Positions 24,048 to 33,030 of a stretch of DNA of 34,997 bases are shown piece after piece. The stretch comes from Bdellovibrio sp. 28-41-41. GTDB taxonomy: Bacteria > Bdellovibrionota > Bdellovibrionia > Bdellovibrionales > Bdellovibrionaceae. The notes below the pieces were generated by a model, which saw only the letters and a list, made by a program, of their open reading frames with translations, was not told the origin of the DNA and did no database searches. Position numbers and translations under genes: made by a program. How positions within the stretch are numbered: position 1 is the first letter of the stretch; every line of letters begins with the position of its first letter. The DNA lies in assembly GCA_002256935.1 (NCBI GenBank), contig NCGL01000030.1, forward strand, positions 1 through 34,997. The letters run 5' to 3'.

Positions 24048-24079
24048 TTTGGCCCCGTTTTGAAAGAACGTGGGCAAAA
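24048..24079 (+). other. Stable hairpin between lptC-lptA and lptB
   Basis: GCCC (24052-24055) pairs with GGGC (24072-24075). Past a one-base bulge, CGTTTT (24056-24061) pairs with AGAACG (24065-24070) around a GAA triloop, with an outer TTT/AAA clamp. Ten or more pairs. No clear T-run follows, so it is more likely a partial attenuator or mRNA-processing element than a terminator. It lies in an 88-base gap, the largest inside this stretch. Confidence 0.45.
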
Positions 24080-24117
24080 TTTGACTTATCCTCCATTTCC
24101 AGAATAAAATTAGAAAT

Positions 24118-24840
24118 ATGAGCGTTTTAAAGATTGAAGGGCTTTCCAAAACCTATAAGAAAAGAAAGGTCGTTGATGACGTTTCTTTTTCAATTTCGTC
24201 TGGTCAAGTCGTTGGACTTTTAGGACCGAATGGTGCCGGTAAAACAACTTCTTTCTACATGGTTGTTGGAATCGTAAGCCCTGATAAAGGTAACATTATT
24301 TTAGATGATTTAACGATTACAAAAGACCCCATGTACAAACGCGCGCGGGTTGGATTAAGTTACTTAGCTCAGGAACCAAGTATTTTTAGAAAATTATCTG
24401 TCGAAGAAAATATTTTAGTAGCGCTTGAAGCGCATGGACTAGATTCTTCAAAACGAAAAGACAAATTAGAAACATTGTTGAATGAATTTCGTATTCAACA
24501 TATCCGTGCTAGTTTTGGATTTTCCTTGTCGGGTGGTGAGCGCCGTCGTGTTGAAATCGCCCGTGCCCTGGCTGGAAGTCCTAAGTTTATATTGTTGGAT
24601 GAACCATTCGCGGGGATCGATCCTATTGCGGTAAATGACATTCAGAATATTATTCGGGACCTAAAATCTAAGGGAATTGGAGTCCTGATTACTGATCATA
24701 ATGTGCGAGAAACCTTGGGGATTTGTGATTATGCCTATATACTCAAGGATGGAAGGATTCAAGTGAGCGGGTCTAGTGATGAAATCACAAACAGTGAGAT
24801 CGCTCGCAAATTCTATCTAGGCGAAAATTTTAAACTGTAA
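24118..24840 (+). CDS. lptB: LPS transport ATPase LptB
   Basis: A 240-residue ABC ATPase that, with LptF/LptG (not in this window), extracts LPS from the inner membrane and pushes it onto LptC/LptA. Walker A is GPNGAGKTT (36-44), the signature is [15 protein letters not shown], Walker B is [13 protein letters not shown], and the H-loop is [11 protein letters not shown]. The last two motifs are diagnostic of LptB over other ABC ATPases. Length matches E. coli LptB (241). No strong ribosome-binding site precedes the ATG. Its stop is 11 bases from rpoN. Confidence 0.96.
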   Translation: MSVLKIEGLSKTYKKRKVVDDVSFSISSGQVVGLLGPNGAGKTTSFYMVVGIVSPDKGNIILDDLTITKDPMYKRARVGLSYLAQEPSIFRKLSVEENILVALEAHGLDSSKRKDKLETLLNEFRIQHIRASFGFSLSGGERRRVEIARALAGSPKFILLDEPFAGIDPIAVNDIQNIIRDLKSKGIGVLITDHNVRETLGICDYAYILKDGRIQVSGSSDEITNSEIARKFYLGENFKL

Positions 24841-24851
24841 TTGGAGAAATA

Positions 24852-26285
24852 ATGGCTCTTAAGCAAACGATGAGTTTGGGGCAAAATTTAGTTATCACGC
24901 CGCAATTGCAACAGGCGATTAAATTGCTTCAAATGTCACGTTTGGAATTAGAGACCAATGTACGCTCTGAACTTGAGGAAAATCCTATCCTTGAAGAATC
25001 TGAAGTTTTAAAAGACGACGACTTACAGCGTGCTAAAGAAGTGGCTGAAAGAATGGAATCAAGCGAATCTGAGGCTCCAGAGGCCGCTGGCCAAGATCCT
25101 CAGAAGCAAGATGAGTTTGAATGGGAAAGCTATTTTGAAGCTAACCAGAAAGCGCCGCAATCGGGAATGAGTGGTAGCGAAGAGATCATGAATTACGAAA
25201 ACGTAATTCGTGCCTACGAAACTTTACATGATTATTTGTACTGGCAAGTTAAAATGGGCGGATTCGGTGAGCATGAAGAGCGTGCCGCTGATGCGCTGAT
25301 TAGCTATGTCGATGATGACGGTTATATCAAAACTCCGCTTGAACAAATTGCGGCGGAAGAAAATCTGCCTATTGAAGATCTTCAAGACACTTTAAGTTTG
25401 ATTCATGAATTTGATCCTCCAGGCGTTGGTGCGCGTGATTTAAAAGAATGCATGTTGATCCAAGCTAAGCATTTGGAAGAAGATACAACTGACCTAGTAT
25501 TCATGATTAATAATCATTTAAAAGATTTAGAGAAAAAGAATTTCGACGGAATCGCTAAAGCGTTGAACAAAGACGTTCGTGAAGTCATCGAGATGTGTAA
25601 AATCATATACTCGATGGAGCCTAAGCCAGGGCGCGCGTATGCGCCTCAGGATACGCATTATGTGACTCCTGATGTGTACGTCTATAAAGTGGGCGAGGAT
25701 TACTCTGTATCGCTTAATGAAGACGGATTGCCGCGTTTAAAAATTTCTAATTTTTATAAAAATCTTTTGAAAGATGGGTCGAATAAAAAAGATAACGATT
25801 ACATCCAGGAAAAACTAAAATCTGCAATTTGGTTGATCAAGTCTATTCACCAAAGACAAAGAACGATTTATAAAGTTTCTGAAAGTATTGTTAAGCATCA
25901 GCGTGAATTCTTTGATAAGGGCGCAGGACACTTAAAACCAATGATTTTAAGAGACATTGCCAATGATATCGGAATGCATGAATCGACTGTCAGCCGTGTT
26001 ACTACGGCGAAATACATGCATACACCTCAAGGTATCTACGAATTGAAGTACTTTTTCAATTCTGGTATCTCGAGTACTACCGGCGGCGAAGCGTTAGCAA
26101 GTGAGTCTGTAAAATTGAAGATCAAAGATCTTGTTGGTAAAGAGAATCCAAAAAATCCTTTATCCGACCAAAAGATTGCTCAAATGCTTGAAAAAGATGG
26201 AATTCAGATCGCACGAAGAACCGTGGCGAAATACAGAGAAATTTTAAAAATTCTTCCTTCAAGCCAGAGAAAGAAAGTTTATTAG
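24852..26285 (+). CDS. rpoN: RNA polymerase sigma-54 factor RpoN
   Basis: A 477-residue sigma-54. Region I is the Gln/Leu-rich N-terminus (SLGQNLVITPQLQQAIKLLQ), which receives the activator signal. An acidic region II follows (about residues 50-95), then the core-binding region. A helix-turn-helix (GMHESTVSRVTTAKYM) and the RpoN box ARRTVAKYRE (about 454-463) recognise the -12/-24 promoter. GGAG lies just before the ATG. The lptB-rpoN pairing is common in proteobacteria. The FHA-containing activator at 3757-5007 is a potential client. Confidence 0.97.
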   Translation: MALKQTMSLGQNLVITPQLQQAIKLLQMSRLELETNVRSELEENPILEESEVLKDDDLQRAKEVAERMESSESEAPEAAGQDPQKQDEFEWESYFEANQKAPQSGMSGSEEIMNYENVIRAYETLHDYLYWQVKMGGFGEHEERAADALISYVDDDGYIKTPLEQIAAEENLPIEDLQDTLSLIHEFDPPGVGARDLKECMLIQAKHLEEDTTDLVFMINNHLKDLEKKNFDGIAKALNKDVREVIEMCKIIYSMEPKPGRAYAPQDTHYVTPDVYVYKVGEDYSVSLNEDGLPRLKISNFYKNLLKDGSNKKDNDYIQEKLKSAIWLIKSIHQRQRTIYKVSESIVKHQREFFDKGAGHLKPMILRDIANDIGMHESTVSRVTTAKYMHTPQGIYELKYFFNSGISSTTGGEALASESVKLKIKDLVGKENPKNPLSDQKIAQMLEKDGIQIARRTVAKYREILKILPSSQRKKVY

Positions 26286-26408
26286 TTTATTACTCTACGA
26301 TATCGTTACGAATTTTTTGCAAAAATGAAATTCAATACCCGGCATCAGTCCAGTGTAAGTAATTAAAACCTAAAAAAAAATTCAAAATTCAGTCAAACTT
26401 AAGTAATC
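26286..26408 (+). promoter_or_regulatory. Probable promoter region for module B
   Basis: This 123-base gap separates rpoN from module B and is the only sizeable break before the window end. It holds a perfect 10-base palindrome, ACGATATCGT (26297-26306), and an imperfect hairpin (GAATTT 26310-26315 with AAATTC 26328-26333) that could be the rpoN terminator. AT-rich DNA follows up to the ATG. I see no -12/-24 sigma-54 site and no clear ribosome-binding site for the ATG at 26409. Confidence 0.35.
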
Positions 26409-27119
26409 ATGAGAACCATAAAAATTGTTTTTATATCTTTAGTTTTGTCTGTCTGCACATTTGCGCAAACGCAAGCGCCGGCAACGGAAAATAAAAAACG
26501 AGTATCGCTCGACAGATCATTGGAGCCCTCCATTTCGGAGGAGATTAGTTCTCTATTTGAAAACGTCGTGGCCGTTCAGCGTAAAGCTAAGGTAAAATCG
26601 GGGAAATTTATATTTGCCCCCTATTTATCATTCGACTTCTCGGATTCACCGCAGACTATGTACGCGGCGAATTTGAATCTAGGGTATGCAGCTGGGGAGT
26701 TTTGGGAAATTTATTTTAACTACGTTCCTGCGTACGTAAATAATGAAAGAAGTATTTCCAAGAAAGTCAGACAGTTACCTGCGTACCCAGACGGGACAGT
26801 TCCTTTCTTATATGTGGAAAAGGCTAAGAATTCATATGGTATTGAAGTTAACTGGATTCCTGTCTACGGAAAAGACTCTTGGGGCCCATATGGTATCGTG
26901 CGCTCGGATACCTTCTTAAACATCGGTTTTAGTCGAATTAACTATGAAGTGCACAATGCGTACAAAACGAAACTAGCTTTAGGAAAGACATTTTTCATTT
27001 CAGATTACTGGAACTTAAGGCTGCAAGCCGGTGGCTCTTTCATGGAAACGTTCAATCAGGAAAAGAAAGAAGTCATCGTTATCGGGTTGCTTGAGGGCGG
27101 ATTCGTTTACTATTTTTAA
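26409..27119 (+). CDS. Outer-membrane beta-barrel protein (GltA/GltB-like), module B
   Basis: A 236-residue protein with a signal peptide (ending near CTFAQTQ), a short charged linker, then barrel strands. It ends with a terminal Phe (GFVYYF). The start of the barrel (VAVQRKAKVKSGKFIFAPYL) and the VNWIPVYGKDSW strand match the second barrel of module A (12512), so the two are paralogues. Module B has only this one barrel, against two in module A. It is first in the module and adjacent to the stator genes, unlike in A where barrels lie next to the TPR genes. Confidence 0.82.
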   Translation: MRTIKIVFISLVLSVCTFAQTQAPATENKKRVSLDRSLEPSISEEISSLFENVVAVQRKAKVKSGKFIFAPYLSFDFSDSPQTMYAANLNLGYAAGEFWEIYFNYVPAYVNNERSISKKVRQLPAYPDGTVPFLYVEKAKNSYGIEVNWIPVYGKDSWGPYGIVRSDTFLNIGFSRINYEVHNAYKTKLALGKTFFISDYWNLRLQAGGSFMETFNQEKKEVIVIGLLEGGFVYYF

Positions 27120-27149
27120 TAATTTATTAATATAAGAGGAGTTTTATAA

Positions 27150-27788
27150 ATGTTTATTTTTGATTCATTGGGAATTTTGTTTAAAGAAGGCGGCGCGACT
27201 GCATTCTTTATCGTGGGCAGTGGTTTGGCTTTAATTATCTTAGCGATCACTAAAATTAACTACTTGTATTTCCGTTTGCGTCCCGCTGGTGACAATAACT
27301 TGAAAGAAATCAGTAAGCTAGTTTTGAAAAAGGAATATACAACAGCTATCCAAGTTTGCAATGGAGCAAGAAACGTTCCTGAGTTTGATGTTATCAAATC
27401 TGGTTTGATGGCAGTAGATGGCGGTCGCGAGGCGATGAAGTCATCTCTTGGCTCTGCGGTTGTTGAAGTGATGAAGAACTGCGAAAAAGGAATTCAATTT
27501 ATCGCCCTGATCGCCAGTGTGGCGACATTACTTGGTCTACTAGGTACAATTTCGGGTCTGATGAAAACATTCGCAGCCTTAAAAGATATCGATCCTGCTA
27601 AGAAAGCAGAATTATTAGGTACTGGTATTTCGGAAGCCATGGTTGCTACAGCAGCCGGTCTAGTTGTTGGTATCTCGGCAATGGTTGTTCATACATTATG
27701 TACACAAAAGATCGATCAAATTGTTGGTCAATCTAAGAAAACAGGTTTCGACTTAGTTACGCTTGTAGAGCAAAGCGAAAGATCATGA
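27150..27788 (+). CDS. TolQ/ExbB/MotA-type stator protein (AglR-like), module B
   Basis: A 212-residue protein with three membrane segments (about 16-38, 115-138, 163-184) and the core ATLLGLLGTISGLMKTF and ISEAMVATAAGL. It is a paralogue of the module A stator but clearly diverged, with few identities outside these cores. AGAGGAG precedes the ATG by eight bases. The next gene overlaps by four bases (ATGA). It should form the second proton-driven ring. Confidence 0.92.
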   Translation: MFIFDSLGILFKEGGATAFFIVGSGLALIILAITKINYLYFRLRPAGDNNLKEISKLVLKKEYTTAIQVCNGARNVPEFDVIKSGLMAVDGGREAMKSSLGSAVVEVMKNCEKGIQFIALIASVATLLGLLGTISGLMKTFAALKDIDPAKKAELLGTGISEAMVATAAGLVVGISAMVVHTLCTQKIDQIVGQSKKTGFDLVTLVEQSERS

Positions 27789-28309
27789 GTTTAGAATTTG
27801 CGGATTTACATCGTAGACATACACCGGAGCCAGAATTGGTTCCGATTTTGGATGCACTCACGTGTATCATCTTCTTTTTGATGTATACGACTACTTTTAT
27901 GGAATTGACTAGTTTGACGTTGCCACCGTCTGCGGTGAGTGTCGTTTCAAAGAATGATCAAAGTAGAAGTGTCCCCGTTATTCCGAAGCTATTTATTGAT
28001 GTAGTAGATCAGCAGATCGTAGTGAAACTAAAATGGTCTGGTAACACACCAGGCAGCACGGTCAAAAAGGTAGAACGAACCAAACCAGAGCGTTACTCGC
28101 AGTCTTTGCAAAAAACAGTGGAAGATGTTGTTGCTGAATTTGCTAAGCGGTTTCCAGATGAAAAATCTTTGCAAGTGGCAGTAGCTGAACGAGGAACGTA
28201 TCAAGAGTTAATTTCGGTTATGGATGGAGTTACGAAATCTGTTCCCGATGTTGTTTTGCTTTCTCCAGATGATGTGAAACATATGAACGAGGATGACAAT
28301 GGATCTTGA
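27785..28309 (+). CDS. ExbD/TolR-type stator protein, module B first
   Basis: A 174-residue protein. Its cytoplasmic N-terminus has a short His/Arg patch, then one membrane helix with the conserved acid Asp23 in LVPILDALTCIIFFLMY. The periplasmic part is longer than usual (about 130 residues), with a basic helical segment around PERYSQSLQKTVEDVVAEFA, and ends TKSVPDVVLLSPDDVKHMN. The acid is retained, so the motor is predicted to be functional. Its end overlaps the next gene. Confidence 0.9.
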   Translation: MSLEFADLHRRHTPEPELVPILDALTCIIFFLMYTTTFMELTSLTLPPSAVSVVSKNDQSRSVPVIPKLFIDVVDQQIVVKLKWSGNTPGSTVKKVERTKPERYSQSLQKTVEDVVAEFAKRFPDEKSLQVAVAERGTYQELISVMDGVTKSVPDVVLLSPDDVKHMNEDDNGS

Positions 28310-28772
28310 TAGTTTAGAGAATACGCGAAGATTTCCATTACAACTACAGTTAGCGCCGATGATCGATATCTTCGTATTGATTATCGTGTTTTTATTGAAA
28401 TCTACAATCGTAGCTGACGTTTCTATCGTTTTCCCAAGAGAAATGCATCCGCCAATGAGCAAAAGTAAAGATAGTTTAGAGACATTTCCAGAAGTGGTTG
28501 TGACCGAGACCGAACTTATTGTCGGTGTTATCCATGAAAATATTAATCTAGCCGACTTAGAGAAGCTGGGTGAAGCTCGTATGACTGATTTAAAAAACAA
28601 AGTTGAACAATACGCAAAAGCTAAAGACGAAAAAGTCCGCTCACAAGCGACTCATGTTAATTTAATTACGTTCCGTGGAAATAGTTATAAAAACGTTTTT
28701 TCATCTGTAAAATTCTTACGCAAAATTGGATTTCAATCTGTTGCGTTTATTGCTGAAGGGGAAGGTCAATGA
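28299..28772 (+). CDS. ExbD/TolR-type stator protein, module B second
   Basis: A 157-residue protein if the ATG at 28299 is used. This start has GAGG six bases before it, whereas the ATG at 28293 directly touches that site. The helix carries Asp23 in LAPMIDIFVLIIVFLL. The periplasmic domain ends FLRKIGFQSVAFIAEGEGQ. It partners the preceding ExbD. It overlaps the previous gene by 11 bases and the next by four, indicating tight coupling. Confidence 0.9.
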   Translation: MDLDSLENTRRFPLQLQLAPMIDIFVLIIVFLLKSTIVADVSIVFPREMHPPMSKSKDSLETFPEVVVTETELIVGVIHENINLADLEKLGEARMTDLKNKVEQYAKAKDEKVRSQATHVNLITFRGNSYKNVFSSVKFLRKIGFQSVAFIAEGEGQ

Positions 28773-29947
28773 CCTTGCTAAAGTACGTTATCATTCTTTT
28801 AGTTCTATCGATAGCTGGCCACGTGAATGCGCAGAGCTTGCTTAAAAATATTGAGCTTCTTGAAAAGAACTCAGATGATGTCGCTATTCGTATTTTAATC
28901 AGAAAGAATTTTAAAAAGAAGCTAACTGTAAAAGAGTGGTTCGAGATCAGAAAAATTTTGGTCAGACGTCCTAAAGTTGGTTTTGATGCTATAGCAGCAT
29001 GGGATAGGCAGTTGTCTTTGAAGGCGACTGTATTAGAGAAAGAATCAGATACTGTTTTTAGATTCCTAGAAAAAGCCGATGAAATGGCGCTCAATAAAGA
29101 TTTTGAGAAAAGTTTCGAAATGTATCAGCGAGCCGCAAAATACTTAAGAACCTCAAATAAAGGACGTATTCCAAAGGGAAATCAGCAAATTTATTTAAAT
29201 ATTCTACATCAAATGGCGCGAACGCTTTATGCGCAAAAACGGTTCCGCGAATCAATGGACGTTTATACTTGGATTCCGCCGGTGTATCCGCAGATTCGGC
29301 AGGTATTGTTCGAGAAAATGTGGGCTGCCTTTAGAGCTGGAAAATACGATATGGCTCTTGGCGCGATTGCTTCGCAGCAATCGGGATTCTTTTCTGAATT
29401 CTTGCATCCAGAAAGTTATTTGCTAAAAATTTACATCTTTAAGCGTTTGTGCCGCAAGAAAGATTTGGCATTTACCATTGAAGCGATCAAACAATATTTA
29501 GCGAGTTTAAAGAATGGTAAGTTTAATTATCTAGAGTGGGCAAAATCTGACTTGTATTACATGTCGCTAGCTCAGTTAGTGGAATCAAGTAATAATAACT
29601 CAAAAGCACAACTTCAATTAGTGAGTCAAAAAGAACGCGACGAGGAAATCAAGCGGGTGACAGATTCATTAAAAATTCGATTTAAAGCCTATCGCCCGAC
29701 TCTGCAAGCTCAGTTAGAGCGGGTTTATGGTTACGCTTCATTAGCATTAAGCAACGATCAGGAATTCTTAAAACCGTTATCTGATTTGCCGGAAGCTAAG
29801 ATTTTAGAGAAAAAGGGTTTCGAGTTATGGCCTGCCGGTGACGCCGAAGAGTGGCTAGATGAAATCGGAAGCCACGTGTATATCGGATCTTCTCAATGTA
29901 AAACTGAAAATATGCCCGCACCACCACCAGAGACGACTAATCAATGA
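28769..29947 (+). CDS. Periplasmic TPR protein (GltC-like), module B
   Basis: A 392-residue protein, shorter than its module A counterpart (528), with a signal peptide (cleavage near VNAQS). It aligns without gaps over about 50 residues (…LFE..W..FR….…HPES.LL) with Cys228 opposite Cys320 of the A copy. The C-terminus carries the same GFEL.P…EWLDEIG…Y.GSSQC motif, with Cys377 opposite Cys527. The A copy has about 100 additional residues in its N-terminal repeats. A short Pro-rich tail follows the last Cys here. Conservation of both cysteines and the tail motif across diverged copies suggests a functional surface. Confidence 0.82.
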   Translation: MTLLKYVIILLVLSIAGHVNAQSLLKNIELLEKNSDDVAIRILIRKNFKKKLTVKEWFEIRKILVRRPKVGFDAIAAWDRQLSLKATVLEKESDTVFRFLEKADEMALNKDFEKSFEMYQRAAKYLRTSNKGRIPKGNQQIYLNILHQMARTLYAQKRFRESMDVYTWIPPVYPQIRQVLFEKMWAAFRAGKYDMALGAIASQQSGFFSEFLHPESYLLKIYIFKRLCRKKDLAFTIEAIKQYLASLKNGKFNYLEWAKSDLYYMSLAQLVESSNNNSKAQLQLVSQKERDEEIKRVTDSLKIRFKAYRPTLQAQLERVYGYASLALSNDQEFLKPLSDLPEAKILEKKGFELWPAGDAEEWLDEIGSHVYIGSSQCKTENMPAPPPETTNQ

Positions 29948-32900
29948 TGTTATTAGGGAAACTGTTACTTAAAATTTCTTCAGGTATCTTGATCGGCGCA
30001 ATGGCCCAAGGGCAAACTTTGGCTCAGCCGGCCGCAGCCGCCAAGGGAGCGCCCGTTGCCGGAACTCCGGCTGTTGCTAAAAAATTAGATAGCGCAGGAC
30101 TGAAGAATGAAGATTCGATGAAAAAACCAGAAGAACTGGTGAAAGCATCAAATCCAAAAGCTAAAAAAGAAACATTGTCCTCGACGGAATTAAGTAATGA
30201 AGATCCTTCTAAATTAGAAAAGCAAATTAAAGCAATACAGCTTATTTTGCGCAATGAAAAAGACCGAGTTAAAAAGATTAACCTTTATTTGCGTTTAAGT
30301 TACTTGCACGTTTCGATCGCTAAGAAATATGGCGTGAAGCGGATTAAGGGCGAAAAAGTGAGTGCCGTCGAAGCCAAGCATCTAGATGAAGCCGAGAAAA
30401 TCTTGTCGTTCCTACTGAAAAACGTAGAGAACAACAAGCGTATGCTATCCACACTTTATAACATCAAAGGTTTAGTCGCCTATGAATTAGATCAGCCGGA
30501 AAAAACGGTTGGTAACTTTTTAAAATCTATTGAGTTAAATAGTAAGAACTCGCAAGCCGAAGTTATGTCGATTTTTATTGGCGAGTACTACTTCGAAGTT
30601 GAAAAGTATGACGACGCTATAAAATACTATCAAATGTTTTATACGCGTATGAATAAATCGCAAAAAGCATTGAGCGATTATAAAATCGCTTGGTCTTATC
30701 TAAACAAGAAAGAAATCGATAAAGCTGAACATCAATTCATTAAAATTATCAAAGAACAATTGGATCGGGGTATTGCGGAAGATTCGTTTAAGGATTTAGC
30801 CTTCATTTTGACTCAAAATAAAGATGAAGCCGTTTTGATTAATAAGGTGAATGGATTTCTTTCTAATCCAGGATTAAAAGGGCGTCTCTATTACTACTGC
30901 TTGTTGTTCTTCCTTCAAAATTCTAAAGGTGAACCTAAAGAAATGGTATTTAAGGAAGTTTTAACGATCCAAAAAGATCCGTTAGAAGTCTTAAAAATCA
31001 TGAGTTTAAAAGTGAGCTTTGAGAAGAGGGACATTCCATCTCCGAATATGGTAAATGCGATTCTAAATTTAGATAAGCGATTAAGTCTGGCAAAAAAAGA
31101 AATCAAAGCCCAATTCTTTAAAAGCGATGCATTTCAGTTAGAAGACGATTCTGAATTCAATATCAGAACTCATATTGACGCCTATGCCGGTCGTTTGAAA
31201 ACAGATGAGAATATGCCAAAGCCGCAATTGGGTGAGCTCGCTGTTAAATTGATCGGTATCCATTTGAATTGGTTCCCGATGTCAAAAAAACGCGTGTTAC
31301 TATATCACTTGTGGATCGATACGTGTGTGGATTTAAAAAACTCACCGTGTTTGTTCAACTTAGAAACCAGATTTAAAAATGAAAAGGATTCTTCGGAGTC
31401 ACTTGAGTTTTTGAAGAAGATCCAAATCGAAATTTTGGCTCTATACGATGAAGCATATGAGAAGGATAAAGTTAAACACAAGCCAGCTTTCATTGGCCGT
31501 TTAAAAACGTTTATCCAAGCTTTTCCAGATGATCCTTTGGCGCTTCGAAGTGAAAAGCGTTTGTTTGGAATTTTATTTACTGAAAAGAATTATGTAGAAG
31601 CATTGCCCGTCGGTGAAGCGATTTTCAAAAATGAGAAGACGACGGAGAACGCGCAAAAGGTTCTTCTGATTTTTTTTGAATTGCAAAGATATGCCGATGT
31701 TCAAAATCATCCGATTTATTCGACCTATACTTCACCTGAAATTACTGAGGTTAAACGGGAAGCCAGTTTAAAATCGGCGATGCTGAATTCACATGCCGGC
31801 AATTTTCAAAATTATGAAAATGATATCAAAGCCTATTTAAGAACAAGTCCGTCTGAAGAAAAAGCGGCGGTAGTTTACGTAGACTATTTCAAAAAAATAA
31901 TTGAATTGGGTCAATTCGATAAGTTGGATCAGGAATGGAAGTCTCTTCCTGCCACCATCAAAGCACGCCCAACATTTAATTCTATCCGTTCGCAGTTTTT
32001 CGATCAAAGTTTGAACACCGGAAATCTATACTTGCTGCCAGCATTTTGGATGTACGGGACCGATAAGACTATGAATTATCAGGTTCTATTGAATCGTACG
32101 ATCCATAATCAAAAATTAACGACGGCGGACTTTGCTGAATTAGAAAAACAAGATCAAGACAAGCGATTGTATTTGTATAGCATTGTGGCTTATACCGATC
32201 CGGACGCTATCCATGCGCACCTAATCGCTAAGCCCAAAATGACGGTTGAAGAAAAGCGATTGGCTTACTCGACACTGCTGTTAACGTATAAACAAATGAC
32301 CCCGATGCTTAAGCCAGAACAAGTGAAAATGTTTAAGGAATTTGTTTCTGAGTTGTCTCAAGAGGATAAAGAAGTAGCGATTGAAAAAAATATAAAGAAC
32401 ATGATTTTTCCGAATGCTAAAATGAATCCTAAAACTTATGAAAGTTACGTTGTAAACAATGTAGACAACGTAAAATTCCTAAGAACAAAGGTGTTAAAAG
32501 CGGTGACATCGGGAACGTCTAAACAAAAGATCCGATTGCTTGAAAAAATGGCCGATGTTGAGACAAAAATGGCTGAATCTATTAAGAACTCTCCCGCCCC
32601 GGCAGGCCTTTCAGAGGCTCAATTGAAAGAGTATCAAGGCGGATTAGCGGATATGGCCAAAGAATATGATACTCAAGCGGAGAGTTTTAAAAAAGCAAAA
32701 GTTGAAGTTGAAACAAAATTGAACAAGGACATTGACGACGAAAAGAACAGTCTACTACCGATGAAGACGGCTGAAAGTTGGACAGTGGCCCAGAATGAGA
32801 ACTTCAAAAAGCTGCAAGCGATTTACGAGAAACTTTCTGTAAAAGCTAGTATCATATTCTTAGATAACTTACTTTCGAGTAAGAAAATCGATACAGCAGA

Positions 32901-33030
32901 ATACTATAGTTTAAAAACTTGGGTATTTTTCAAGATGGGGATGTCTGAAGCGCACAGAAAGTTATACCGAGCTGAACTGGAGTCAACAGGACAGCAGGCA
33001 TTAATAGACAAATGGAAGGCAATACCATGA
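29944..33030 (+). CDS. Large TPR protein (GltD-like), module B
   Basis: A 1028-residue protein with a signal peptide (ending near TLAQP), an Ala/Lys-rich linker (about residues 28-90), then many TPR-like repeats (TLYNIKGLVAYELDQPEKTV, FIGEYYFEVEKYDDAIKYYQ, DYKIAWSYLNKKEIDKAEHQ). It matches the module A protein at GEYxFE and the following YK.AW segment, and at the C-terminal PAPAGLS…YQGGL region. The repeats in the middle are less canonical than in A. The start overlaps the previous gene by four bases, and the next starts at its stop. It is thought to be a periplasmic scaffold by analogy with GltD/GltI. Confidence 0.82.
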   Translation: MMLLGKLLLKISSGILIGAMAQGQTLAQPAAAAKGAPVAGTPAVAKKLDSAGLKNEDSMKKPEELVKASNPKAKKETLSSTELSNEDPSKLEKQIKAIQLILRNEKDRVKKINLYLRLSYLHVSIAKKYGVKRIKGEKVSAVEAKHLDEAEKILSFLLKNVENNKRMLSTLYNIKGLVAYELDQPEKTVGNFLKSIELNSKNSQAEVMSIFIGEYYFEVEKYDDAIKYYQMFYTRMNKSQKALSDYKIAWSYLNKKEIDKAEHQFIKIIKEQLDRGIAEDSFKDLAFILTQNKDEAVLINKVNGFLSNPGLKGRLYYYCLLFFLQNSKGEPKEMVFKEVLTIQKDPLEVLKIMSLKVSFEKRDIPSPNMVNAILNLDKRLSLAKKEIKAQFFKSDAFQLEDDSEFNIRTHIDAYAGRLKTDENMPKPQLGELAVKLIGIHLNWFPMSKKRVLLYHLWIDTCVDLKNSPCLFNLETRFKNEKDSSESLEFLKKIQIEILALYDEAYEKDKVKHKPAFIGRLKTFIQAFPDDPLALRSEKRLFGILFTEKNYVEALPVGEAIFKNEKTTENAQKVLLIFFELQRYADVQNHPIYSTYTSPEITEVKREASLKSAMLNSHAGNFQNYENDIKAYLRTSPSEEKAAVVYVDYFKKIIELGQFDKLDQEWKSLPATIKARPTFNSIRSQFFDQSLNTGNLYLLPAFWMYGTDKTMNYQVLLNRTIHNQKLTTADFAELEKQDQDKRLYLYSIVAYTDPDAIHAHLIAKPKMTVEEKRLAYSTLLLTYKQMTPMLKPEQVKMFKEFVSELSQEDKEVAIEKNIKNMIFPNAKMNPKTYESYVVNNVDNVKFLRTKVLKAVTSGTSKQKIRLLEKMADVETKMAESIKNSPAPAGLSEAQLKEYQGGLADMAKEYDTQAESFKKAKVEVETKLNKDIDDEKNSLLPMKTAESWTVAQNENFKKLQAIYEKLSVKASIIFLDNLLSSKKIDTAEYYSLKTWVFFKMGMSEAHRKLYRAELESTGQQALIDKWKAIP

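Noticed and set aside
26310..26333. AT-rich hairpin after rpoN as a firm terminator
   Set aside because: Imperfect stem of mostly A-T pairs and no T-run after it. Mentioned in the intergenic entry only.
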